Assembly (NCBI RefSeq): GCF_000185145.2
Contig: NZ_GL833118.1
Span: forward strand, 186,001 to 250,000
Source: Hoylesella oralis ATCC 33269
Lineage (GTDB): Bacteria > Bacteroidota > Bacteroidia > Bacteroidales > Bacteroidaceae
Direction: 5' to 3'
Length of the DNA: 64,000 nucleotides
In this document: one piece after another, positions 20,472-28,900 of the stretch
Layout: each line of letters begins with the position of its first letter
Numbering within the stretch: the stretch's first letter is position 1
The notes under the pieces: model-generated
The model's database searches: none
Told to the model about the DNA's origin: nothing
Seen by the model: only the letters and a program-made list of their open reading frames with translations
Position numbers and translations under genes: made by a program

Positions 20472-20505
20472 TGGGCAGAACCGTAAATAAAAATATTATA
20501 AGTCT

Positions 20506-22011
20506 ATGAACAGCGATAAGTTGAGCATGAATGCAAACAAGGTAGTTGCCTTTCTACAGAAGTTACCCCATGAGTTTACCAAGAACGATATCATCGAATA
20601 TATCCGCCGGAACGACATCCGTATGGTTAATTTTATGTATCCGGGCGGCGATGGCAAGCTAAAGACGTTGAATTTTGTTATCAATGATCTCGATTATCTT
20701 AATACTATACTCTCGACAGGCGAGCGTGTAGACGGCTCAAGTCTATTCTCTTTCATCGAAGCAGGTAGCAGCGATCTCTACGTGTTGCCCCGTTTTTCAA
20801 CGGCATTCGTAGATCCTTTTGCCGAAATACCTACACTCTGTCTGCTTTGCAGCTTCTTCGATAAGGACGGGAATGCCCTTGAAAGCGCGCCGGAACATAC
20901 GCTTGTCAAAGCTATGCGGGCATTCGAAGAGGTCACGGGCATGGAATTTCATGCCATGGGAGAGTTGGAATACTACGTTATCCGTCCTGCAGAAGAAGTT
21001 TATCCTGCGGTAGATCAGCACGGATACCATGAGTCTATGCCTTACGCAAAGACAAACGACTTCCGTACATTGTGCATGCAATACATTTCGCAGGCCGGCG
21101 GACAGATTAAATACGGACACTCTGAGGTCGGTAACTTTACACACGACGGGCTTACATACGAGCAGAACGAAATAGAGTTCTTACCTGTATTGGCCACAGA
21201 TGCCGCCGATCAGCTCATGATAGCCAAGTGGATTATCCGCAATCTTGCCTATCGGGAGGGATTGAATGTTACGTTCGCCCCGAAAATAACTACCGGAAAG
21301 GCCGGTTCCGGACTGCATATACACATGCGAATGATGAAAGACGGGCATAACAGGATGATAGAAAACGGGACTTTGAGCAACGATGCACGGCGCATGATTG
21401 CGGGAATGATCGACCTCGCACCGAGCATTACAGCCTTCGGGAATAAGAACCCGACGTCGTATTTCCGCCTTGTACCGCACCAAGAGGCACCTACCAACGT
21501 ATGTTGGGGCGACCGCAATCGTTCCGTTCTTATACGTGTACCGCTGGGATGGACGGCAGATATCGACATGAGTTGCCGCATCAATCCGCTCGAAAAGGCC
21601 ATCCATCGGGATAATTCCTTAAAACAAACGGTGGAAATTCGCTCTTCAGACGGCTCAGCCGATATATATCAGCTTCTTGCAGGGCTTTGTGTGGCATGCA
21701 GGCATGGCTTCGAAATGCCGAATGCCTTGGAGGTAGCGGAGAAAACCTATGTAAACGTGAACATTCACGACGCCGAACATGCCGACCGCCTTGCTGCTTT
21801 GGCGCAGCTGCCCGACAGTTGCTGGGCGAGCGCAGAGTGCTTGGAACGCCAGCGTAAGGCTTTTGAAGAGCATCATGTGTTCAGTCCGGCGATGATAGAT
21901 GGCATTATTGAGCAGCTCAAGTCGTACAACGACCGCACTTTGCGTAAGGATATAGCGGGCAAGAACGAAGAAATAGCCGCATTGGTAGCACGCTATTTCC
22001 ACTGCGGATAG
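20506..22011 (+). CDS. glnA: Glutamine synthetase, type I-like
   Basis: The 501-residue enzyme makes glutamine from glutamate, ammonia and ATP in the cytoplasm. GS family signatures are visible: DGSSLFSFIEAGSSDLYV in the N-terminal beta-grasp, the ELEYYVI metal-binding strand, GSGLHIHM (glutamate/ammonium site), a YFRLVPHQEAPTNVCW segment and RSSDGSADIYQ near the C terminus. It is far shorter than the type III GlnN (about 730 residues) also typical of Bacteroides. I do not see a clear NLYxLP adenylylation site. Alternative starts are ATG 20506 and 20527. It is divergent from clpB with its own promoter. A gamma-glutamylpolyamine synthetase role cannot be excluded. Confidence 0.88.
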   Translation: MNSDKLSMNANKVVAFLQKLPHEFTKNDIIEYIRRNDIRMVNFMYPGGDGKLKTLNFVINDLDYLNTILSTGERVDGSSLFSFIEAGSSDLYVLPRFSTAFVDPFAEIPTLCLLCSFFDKDGNALESAPEHTLVKAMRAFEEVTGMEFHAMGELEYYVIRPAEEVYPAVDQHGYHESMPYAKTNDFRTLCMQYISQAGGQIKYGHSEVGNFTHDGLTYEQNEIEFLPVLATDAADQLMIAKWIIRNLAYREGLNVTFAPKITTGKAGSGLHIHMRMMKDGHNRMIENGTLSNDARRMIAGMIDLAPSITAFGNKNPTSYFRLVPHQEAPTNVCWGDRNRSVLIRVPLGWTADIDMSCRINPLEKAIHRDNSLKQTVEIRSSDGSADIYQLLAGLCVACRHGFEMPNALEVAEKTYVNVNIHDAEHADRLAALAQLPDSCWASAECLERQRKAFEEHHVFSPAMIDGIIEQLKSYNDRTLRKDIAGKNEEIAALVARYFHCG

Positions 22012-22027
22012 GCAGGGCATCGCGAAG

Positions 22028-22069
22028 AGGAACTTCTCTCAGCTCTTCTGAAGGAGGTTCCTTTCTTTA
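22028..22069. terminator. Imperfect hairpin between convergent genes
   Basis: AGGAAC (22028-22033) pairs with GTTCCT (22057-22062), with a partially paired interior, and is followed by the T-rich TTCTTTATTCTTT on the + strand. It probably ends the glnA transcript and may also act on the opposite strand, where the acyl-CoA synthetase gene ends at 22067. Confidence 0.6.
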
Positions 22070-24130
22070 TTCTTTGCGTATCAGAATGCGGGCATCCACG
22101 GCAGTTACCTCGTTTTCATCGGCCAGAAGCGGGTTGATATCCATCTCTTTAATCTCGGTAGCGAAGCGCAGCAAGGTAGACAGGCGCTGAATGATTTCGG
22201 CGTATTTCTGCTCGTTGATGCCTTTCTGTCCACGGGGTCCTTTCAATATCTTGTAGCCCCGCAGCGAACGGATCATCGATATAGCCTCGCTATTGCTCAA
22301 TGGAGCGAGCCCGCTCGATACGTCTTTCAGCACTTCAACGAATATGCCGCCCAGTCCGCAGAGCACTACATGACCGAAACGCGGTTCGTATTTCGCCCCT
22401 ATGAATAGCTCCGTGCCCTTGATCATCTTCTGTATCATCACGCTGGTTGCACCATCTATCTTCATCATTCGCTCATATTCCAGTTCTAAATGTTTGGAAC
22501 TCCGTATGTCGAGAGCCACCCCGCCTACATCGCTTTTATGGATCGGGCCCACTACCTTGGCTACAACGGGATAACCGATGCGGTTTGCAAAGTCGATAAG
22601 TTGCGTTTTGTCGGCGCTAACTTTTTCGGGTACCATCGGTATGCCGGCACAGTTGAGCAGACGGTGCACCGTTTCGGGCGGCACGTAACCATCTTCTTCG
22701 ATGCTTGCAATAATCTCCCGTATCTTCGGAACGTCCACTCCGAGGAGCTCAATCTCGGGAGATGCCGGCTTTGGAGTTTTCATTATCTGCGTTAAGGCAG
22801 TGGCAAGAGTTACCTCATCGCTGAAGTTTACGTGTCCTTTACGCAAGAACTCGGCCACTTCGGGGCCTGCCGTGTTCAGGCAAGGCAGTATGGGGAAGAT
22901 GGGTTTACGGCACTCCTTGATTTTCTTGTCGAGCGTGTCGTAGGTCTCATACAGCTTCACTAAGCCCGGTGAACCGAAGATTACGAAGATTGCATCTATA
23001 TTGTCGAACCGCCGTTCGCAGTAATCGATAGCGATACCGAGTTGTTCCGGCGTGCCTGTAGCAAGGATGTCGATAGGATTGGTGACGGCAGAACCCGGCA
23101 TAAGTTGTGCCTTTAATTCTTCTACAGCGCCACCTTCGAGCTTCGGAACGTTCAGTCCGCCCTTCGAAAGGGCATCTGTAAGCATCACGCCCGGCCCGCC
23201 TGCATGGGTTACGATAGCGAAGTTGCGCCCTGTGAGCGGCGGAAGAGTGAAGATACAGCCCACGGTTGTGAGTTCTTCGCGCGAGAAGCAGCGCACGATA
23301 CCGGCCTTTCTGAACAAGGCTTCCACGGCAGAATCGCTGCTTGCAATGGCCCCTGTGTGCGACGAGGCAGCCCGTGAACCGCTCTCACTTGTACCGGCTT
23401 TGATGGCTGCAATGCGGCAACCTTTGCGGATAAGGGAACTTGCATGAAAGAGAAGTCTATCGGGATTTGCTATATTTTCTATGTACAACAGCTTCACTTT
23501 GCTGTCTCTGTCGGCGTCGAAGTTTTCGTCCATGTGCTGCAGAACGTCCTCTATGCCTATCTGTTTGCCGTTCCCGATGCTCCAAACCGAATTGAATTGC
23601 AGCCCTTTAATTACCGCCGACTCCAAGATGAATACAGCTGTAGCGCCGCTACCCGATATGAAATCTGCGCCTGAAGGGCTGAGATGGGGGATTGGCTTGG
23701 TAAAAACGCCGTGATACCAATTGTTCAGAACACCGATACAGTTGGGACCAATCAGCGCCGCACCATACTTCTCGCACGTCTGCAAGATGCGTTTTTCCAT
23801 CTCGCCTCCCTCCGGTGTTTCCTCTCCGAAGCCTGCCGAAATGATGATGAATGCCCTGACGTCTTTCTCGGAAGCCAGAACTTCCACGTATTCAGGGCAG
23901 AAACGTGCTGCCACAACGAGTATTGCAAGGTCGGTAGGAGGCAGTTCTTTCACGTCGTGAAAGGCTTTTATGCCCTGTATCTCGTCTTCTTTCGGGTTGA
24001 CGATGCGCAGTGTACCTTGATACTTCCCGTTGATAAGGTTGCGTACAATGGCGCCTCCGGGCTTGTGCACATTGTTGGAACCACCGATAACCACGATGCT
24101 TTCGGGGTGAAGAAGTTGCCTGTTGATCAT
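22067..24130 (-). CDS. ADP-forming acetate/acyl-CoA ligase (alpha and beta fused)
   Basis: The 687-residue protein has the order CoA-binding Rossmann domain (VVIGGSNNVHKPGGAI), succinyl-CoA-ligase-like flavodoxin domains with the phosphohistidine-type motif SHTGA near residue 262, and a C-terminal ATP-grasp domain (VAKVVGPIHKSDVGGV; EMDINPLLAD). Such enzymes convert acyl-CoA, ADP and phosphate to the free acid, CoA and ATP, giving substrate-level ATP in fermenters. The natural acyl group cannot be read from sequence. It is monocistronic with its own promoter upstream (24188-24218). Confidence 0.9.
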   Translation of the reverse strand: MINRQLLHPESIVVIGGSNNVHKPGGAIVRNLINGKYQGTLRIVNPKEDEIQGIKAFHDVKELPPTDLAILVVAARFCPEYVEVLASEKDVRAFIIISAGFGEETPEGGEMEKRILQTCEKYGAALIGPNCIGVLNNWYHGVFTKPIPHLSPSGADFISGSGATAVFILESAVIKGLQFNSVWSIGNGKQIGIEDVLQHMDENFDADRDSKVKLLYIENIANPDRLLFHASSLIRKGCRIAAIKAGTSESGSRAASSHTGAIASSDSAVEALFRKAGIVRCFSREELTTVGCIFTLPPLTGRNFAIVTHAGGPGVMLTDALSKGGLNVPKLEGGAVEELKAQLMPGSAVTNPIDILATGTPEQLGIAIDYCERRFDNIDAIFVIFGSPGLVKLYETYDTLDKKIKECRKPIFPILPCLNTAGPEVAEFLRKGHVNFSDEVTLATALTQIMKTPKPASPEIELLGVDVPKIREIIASIEEDGYVPPETVHRLLNCAGIPMVPEKVSADKTQLIDFANRIGYPVVAKVVGPIHKSDVGGVALDIRSSKHLELEYERMMKIDGATSVMIQKMIKGTELFIGAKYEPRFGHVVLCGLGGIFVEVLKDVSSGLAPLSNSEAISMIRSLRGYKILKGPRGQKGINEQKYAEIIQRLSTLLRFATEIKEMDINPLLADENEVTAVDARILIRKE

Positions 24131-24511
24131 ATTTCAATACATTTTGTTGCTTGGAAAACGGCGTTCTGAAGCCGATAAATAATGCTGCAAATTTAAGAAA
24201 ACTTCCGGTATGTTCAAAGCAAAAGGCAAAAATATCGGGAAGAAAGGATAAGGCTCATAAGAAGAATACCGAATATCGTTTCTTCCTAATCCTTTTTCTC
24301 TAATCCCTAATCCTTTCTCCTGCTTTTCTCTATTTCCGTCTTTTTTATATATACTGTCTGAACTCCTTACATTGTCTATTTAACCGTCTTAGATAGACAA
24401 TGCAAGAGAGTTGTTTGTAATATGTTTGCAGCCGATAGGCTATAAGTATGTTTTTTAGATAGTAACTCCCCTCTTTTTAGAAGAGTAGGAAAGGGGCGTT
24501 CGAATCTGTCT
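24131..24511. other. Gene-free interval with palindrome
   Basis: These 381 bp hold the minus-strand promoter for the acyl-CoA ligase, pyrimidine-rich tracts (24275-24350) and a perfect 10-bp inverted repeat (24370-24379 with 24393-24402). They end with the 3' flank of the nitroreductase gene. No coding sequence is seen. Confidence 0.6.
24188..24218 (-). promoter_or_regulatory. Promoter of acyl-CoA ligase gene
   Basis: On the minus strand, TTTG (complement of 24215-24218) and TAAATTTG (complement of 24188-24195) are separated by 19 bp, matching the Bacteroidetes consensus. Confidence 0.75.
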
Positions 24512-25696
24512 CTATTCTCCTTTCTTCATGGCTTTTACCACCTCGCCTATATAGAATGTGTGTATTCCGTCGGGGAAACGGGCATAGAAATCTTTGGGTG
24601 TATCGTTGCGAAAAGCCTTTTTATTAAAGTTATCCGCATACATTGTTTCGCATTCTATTACCATATCGGCCTCTTCGAAATAAGGTGTACCGTTCTCGGT
24701 GTACTTAACATGCAGACCTAAAACCTTGGCCTTGTCGGCGTTGCGACCGCTCACAGTGCCCATATACTCGAGTATTTTCTCGTCTTTAAAGTGCATAATG
24801 GTGAAATACTTGTTCTTTTCCATAAACTCGCGTGTATAGCGTTTCTGGGCTACATATACCGTTACGACCGGACGCGGGTGCCCCCAAAGCGTGCCGAGAG
24901 TGCCCCATCCGATGGTCATTTCGTTGAAGTGTCCCTCGCTGCCGGCCGCAAGAAGCAGACCATGCCCTGCAAAGAATGTAAACGGATTGACATCGAAGTC
25001 GGTTAGAACATCGAAGTTCTTGAAATCTTCGCTACTTCCGGCGGTGTCAGGTGTGGCAGGTTCGGCTCCTCCAAAGGTGTTGTAAGAGATGTTGGCAGCA
25101 TCGAATTTATCTTTAGGCATGTTGCCCGACTCCGGATAACCGATAACTATCGTGTTCAGAGGTACGATATGTTCGGGTAAATTCAGTACTTTAGACACGG
25201 CAGCACAACGCTCTTTCGACGGATAAGTGCCCGTCCACACGGCCCCCAAGCCCATTCCGTTGGCGGCAAGCAGTATGTTTTCTGAGGCTGCCGAAGCATC
25301 CTGTACCCAGAATTCGCGGCCTCCGCCGGTCAAAGCCTTATTCATATCGCCGCATACAACGATGGCCAAAGGTGCTTCGGCAGCCATTCCGGCGTTGGGA
25401 TTTGCCTCGGATAACGCTTTCAGAACAGTCTTGTCGGTTACTACAATGAAGTGCCAAGGACGCTTGTCTACGGCAGATGGCGCTGCCATAGCCGCACGAA
25501 GCAGGTTGTCGATCTTGCTTTTTTCAACGCTGCGTGCTTGATATGTGCGTACACTTGTACGCGTCAAGATGTTGTTCATCACTGTTTTTTGTTGATTATT
25601 ACCATCGTTTCGGTCGGCTGCGAGCATGTTTTGCGGGTGACAGGCAAGCATTGCAGCCATGCATGCCATAACAAAGAATTTTGTTTTTTGTACCAT
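24512..25696 (-). CDS. Exported nitroreductase / flavin reductase fusion
   Basis: The 394-residue protein starts with a signal peptide (KTKFFVMACMAAMLAC; the Cys could also be a lipid anchor), so it is probably periplasmic. Residues about 40-200 form a nitroreductase-like FMN domain (RTSVRTY, AAPSAVDKRPWHFIVV, GLGAVWTG). Residues about 225-394 match flavin-reductase-like domains (EMTIGWGTLGTLWGHPRPVVTVYV, SGRNADK). Two flavin-handling domains in one exported chain suggest an extracytoplasmic redox enzyme, perhaps reducing quinones or nitro compounds; the electron donor is unclear. It is monocistronic. Confidence 0.85.
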   Translation of the reverse strand: MVQKTKFFVMACMAAMLACHPQNMLAADRNDGNNQQKTVMNNILTRTSVRTYQARSVEKSKIDNLLRAAMAAPSAVDKRPWHFIVVTDKTVLKALSEANPNAGMAAEAPLAIVVCGDMNKALTGGGREFWVQDASAASENILLAANGMGLGAVWTGTYPSKERCAAVSKVLNLPEHIVPLNTIVIGYPESGNMPKDKFDAANISYNTFGGAEPATPDTAGSSEDFKNFDVLTDFDVNPFTFFAGHGLLLAAGSEGHFNEMTIGWGTLGTLWGHPRPVVTVYVAQKRYTREFMEKNKYFTIMHFKDEKILEYMGTVSGRNADKAKVLGLHVKYTENGTPYFEEADMVIECETMYADNFNKKAFRNDTPKDFYARFPDGIHTFYIGEVVKAMKKGE

Positions 25697-25730
25697 ATTC
25701 GTTTACGCTTTTATGTTTAAATCTGCACCA

Positions 25731-25738
25731 AAGTTAGC
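25731..25738 (-). promoter_or_regulatory. -7 element of nitroreductase gene
   Basis: The minus strand reads TAACTTTG, a full match to the TAnnTTTG consensus, 34 bp before the start codon. The -33 element is weak. Confidence 0.55.
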
Positions 25739-25846
25739 ATTTTCCGTTTTTAAAGGTATTATGTACATAGTTTTTTATAAGGAACTTTAGCTAATATTCA
25801 CATGCCCTGACGACTTTCCCTGCGGTGCTAAAAATAATAAAATCGT

Positions 25847-25943
25847 TTTGCTGCGTGTAATAAATGATGTATCTTTGCATAAGATAGGCTGCACTCGGCA
25901 ATCTGAAAGCAAGCTTTCATTGCGCTCGCTTGCACTACCTTTG
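25847..25943 (+). promoter_or_regulatory. Tandem promoter region of the alpha-2-macroglobulin operon
   Basis: A first promoter is TTTG (25847-25850), a 19-bp spacer and TATCTTTG (25870-25877). A second -7 element, TACCTTTG (25936-25943), lies 66 bp downstream inside a duplicated segment. Both point to the gene starting at 25978. Confidence 0.7.
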
Positions 25944-25953
25944 CATAAGATAG
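25873..25953 (+). repeat. Repeated CTTTGCATAAGATAG boxes with internal palindrome
   Basis: CTTTGCATAAGATAG occurs at 25873-25887 and again at 25939-25953, enclosing a 51-bp segment with a short perfect inverted repeat (GAAAGC-AA-GCTTTC). The layout looks like one and a bit units of a dispersed repeat known to me from other Prevotella intergenic regions (from memory, not checked). Confidence 0.65.
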
Positions 25954-25977
25954 CTATTGAACATAAATCATTCTTTT

Positions 25978-28900
25978 ATGAAGAAAATATCGATAATACT
26001 CGCTTTATTGCTGATACTGCCGCTCACCGTGGCGGCCGATACGTTCGCTTCGCTGTGGAAAAAATACGATGCAGCGCAGCAAAAAGACCTGCCTAAGACT
26101 CAAATTGCCGTGCTCCGACAGATACAGGAGAAGGCGCTGAAGACGATGGACTACGGACAATTGCTCAAAGCAGAGCTCATGGAAGTGTCGTTGAGGAGCG
26201 CTATTGCACCCGATTCTCTACAGGTCGACGTTGCCAGACTGAAACAGAAAGAGCAGCAGGCATTGGAAACGAATGCGGTACTTGCCGCGGTTTACGAGTC
26301 TGCACTCGGCAAAATATACAAGGAGAACGCCGATTTAGACGAACAGGCAGCAGCTTTAAGCAAAGAATATTACCGTAAATCCATGCTTCATCCGGAGCTC
26401 TTGGCAAAACATACTGCCACGGAATACAAGCCGCTCCTGATAGATGGGGCCGACAGCCGTATCTTCTACAACGATCTTTTGCATGTGATAGGGCTGGAAG
26501 CCGGCGATTTTGCAGCGTTACACCGTTATTATAAAGAGCACGGAAACCGTGCCGCAGCATGCATATGCGCATTTATGATGACGCAGAAAGACCGTCTTGA
26601 CGATGTAAACAAGGTGAAGAAGTCGAAATATCTGCAAACGCTCGACTCGCTGATCAATGAATATAAAGACCTTACAGAGGCCGGAGAGATAGCCATTGAG
26701 CGCTATAATTTTATGGATAAAGCCGAAGATACTTCTGCTGAAGATCAGATCAAATACATCAATTATGCCCTCCTGCATTGGGGAGCATGGCCTCGTATGA
26801 ACATTCTTCGCAATGCCATGACGCGGCTCACATTGCCTTCGTTTCAGGTAGACTTGGGTAGCAGGGTGCTGATACCGCATGCTAAGCGCGATATACCTAT
26901 ACTCTCGCTCTGCAATATACAAGAACTTACGATGACGGTAACGAGGGTTAACCTCGACGGAGATACGGACTTGAACCCGCAGGAGGCCGTCGACTACGCC
27001 AAGATAAGGAAAAGAATGGCCAAAGAACCTGCGTTTTCGCTCACCAAGCGCTACGTAGGGCTGCCCAATTACCAAGTGGTACGCGACACAATGACGATGG
27101 ATGGGTTGCCTATAGGTACGTATCTCGTGGAGTTTACCACCAATAATGCAGCCGTACAACCCGAAAGAGCGCTGCTTAGTGTAAGCGATTTATTCGTTAT
27201 AAACGAGACTTTACCCGGCAATAATGTACGTTTTGCCGTGGTAAGCGCCACCTCCGGACAGCCTGTCCCGTATGCCAAAATCAGGCTGAAGTCGTATTCG
27301 TATGCGACAGATAAATATGCTACCGAGACTATCAGTTGCAATGAGCAGGGCGAGGCACAGTATAATTACCTGAGAAACGAACCTGATAAACTATACGTAA
27401 CGACCGATAACGACCGTTATGCGCCCGAGATGTCGTTTCAAGGATCATATTCTTTCTACGACAACAAGCGAACTACCGAGCTTATTTCGCTGTTTACGGA
27501 CCGACGGATATACCGCCCGGGGCAGATAGTCCATGTGGCTGCCGTTGCTTTCAGTAACATCAATCACGAACAAAACAAGGTCTTGGCGGGCAAAACGCTC
27601 ACTCTAACGCTGCGAGATGCCAACTATAAGACCGTCGGAGAGCAGAAAGTAACGACCGACAGCTATGGTACGGCGTCGGCAGATTTCGTTTTACCGGCAT
27701 CGGGCCTTACGGGTATGTTTACTATACGTACCGAACAATCGGGCACGCACTTCTATGTCGAGGAGTATAAACGGCCTACCTTCCAAGTGGAGTTCGATAA
27801 AGTAAAGACCAAATATCAGGCAGGCGACACGGTTATTGTACGCGGAACGGCAAAGAGTTTTGCCGGTGTACCGGTGCAAGGTGCAAAGGTTAAGTACGTT
27901 ATAAGGCGCCGCCCGCAGCTTTTGTACCTATGGAGAGGCCACACAAACAGAGATCTGGGCGTGGAAGAAAGAACGGATTCCACCGTTACGGATAATGAAG
28001 GAGGTTTCCGTGTGAAGGTGTTGATGAACATGCCCGAACATGATAAGTTCGATCATACGCGCTATTATGCCTTCGATATAGATGCTCAAGTAACGGATGG
28101 CAGCGGGGAGAGCCGCGACGGAAGTACCTCCTTGCCCTTGAGTGATAAGCCTACAGCGTTCTCGTGTGGACTTCCGTCGCGCATAGAGCGTGACAGTTTG
28201 AAGGCTATCACCTTTTATTATATGAACAATGCCGGTGAAAATATTGCTGCAGAGGTGCGCTATACCATCGACGGAGCGAATGCCCGTACGGCGAAGGCGA
28301 ACGAGGCAGCGGCGATAGATGTCCGAACGCTCGCATCGGGAAGGCATGTTGTCGAGGCTGTATGCGGCAACGATACGCTGAAACAGGAGTTTGTAATCTT
28401 CACGATTGCCGATAAGAAGCCGGCCGTTACTACCGATGACTGGTTCTATCAATCGGATGAAACGTTCAAAGAGGGGCGTCCTGTCTATGTTCAGATGGGT
28501 GCCTCTTACGAAGGTCAGCACGTTGTATATACGATAGTTTCGGGCAACAGGCTGCTCGAAAGCGGCACCTTTGACCAAAGCAATGCCATTACGACGCGCG
28601 AGTTTACCTATAAGACGGAATACGGAGACGGTATCTTGCTTACCTGTGCATGGGTGAAAAACGGAAAACTTTATGAACATCGCGCAAATATACGTCGTCT
28701 TTTGCCCAGCGACAAACTGAATGTAGAGTGGAAAACCTTTAGGGATAGGCTCGTTCCCGGGCAGAAAGAAGAGTGGAGTTTGCGCATTACAAAGCCCGAT
28801 GGTACGCCGGCCGACGCACAGACGATGGCGGTGTTGTACGATAAGTCGCTCGATATGTTGCGCCCGCATGTATGGTCTTTCAACGGTAACCGGTATCTCA

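Noticed and set aside
19401..20486. 361-codon open frame opposite clpB
   Set aside because: It mirrors the highly conserved clpB frame, has no recognisable motif and runs through the clpB promoter region.
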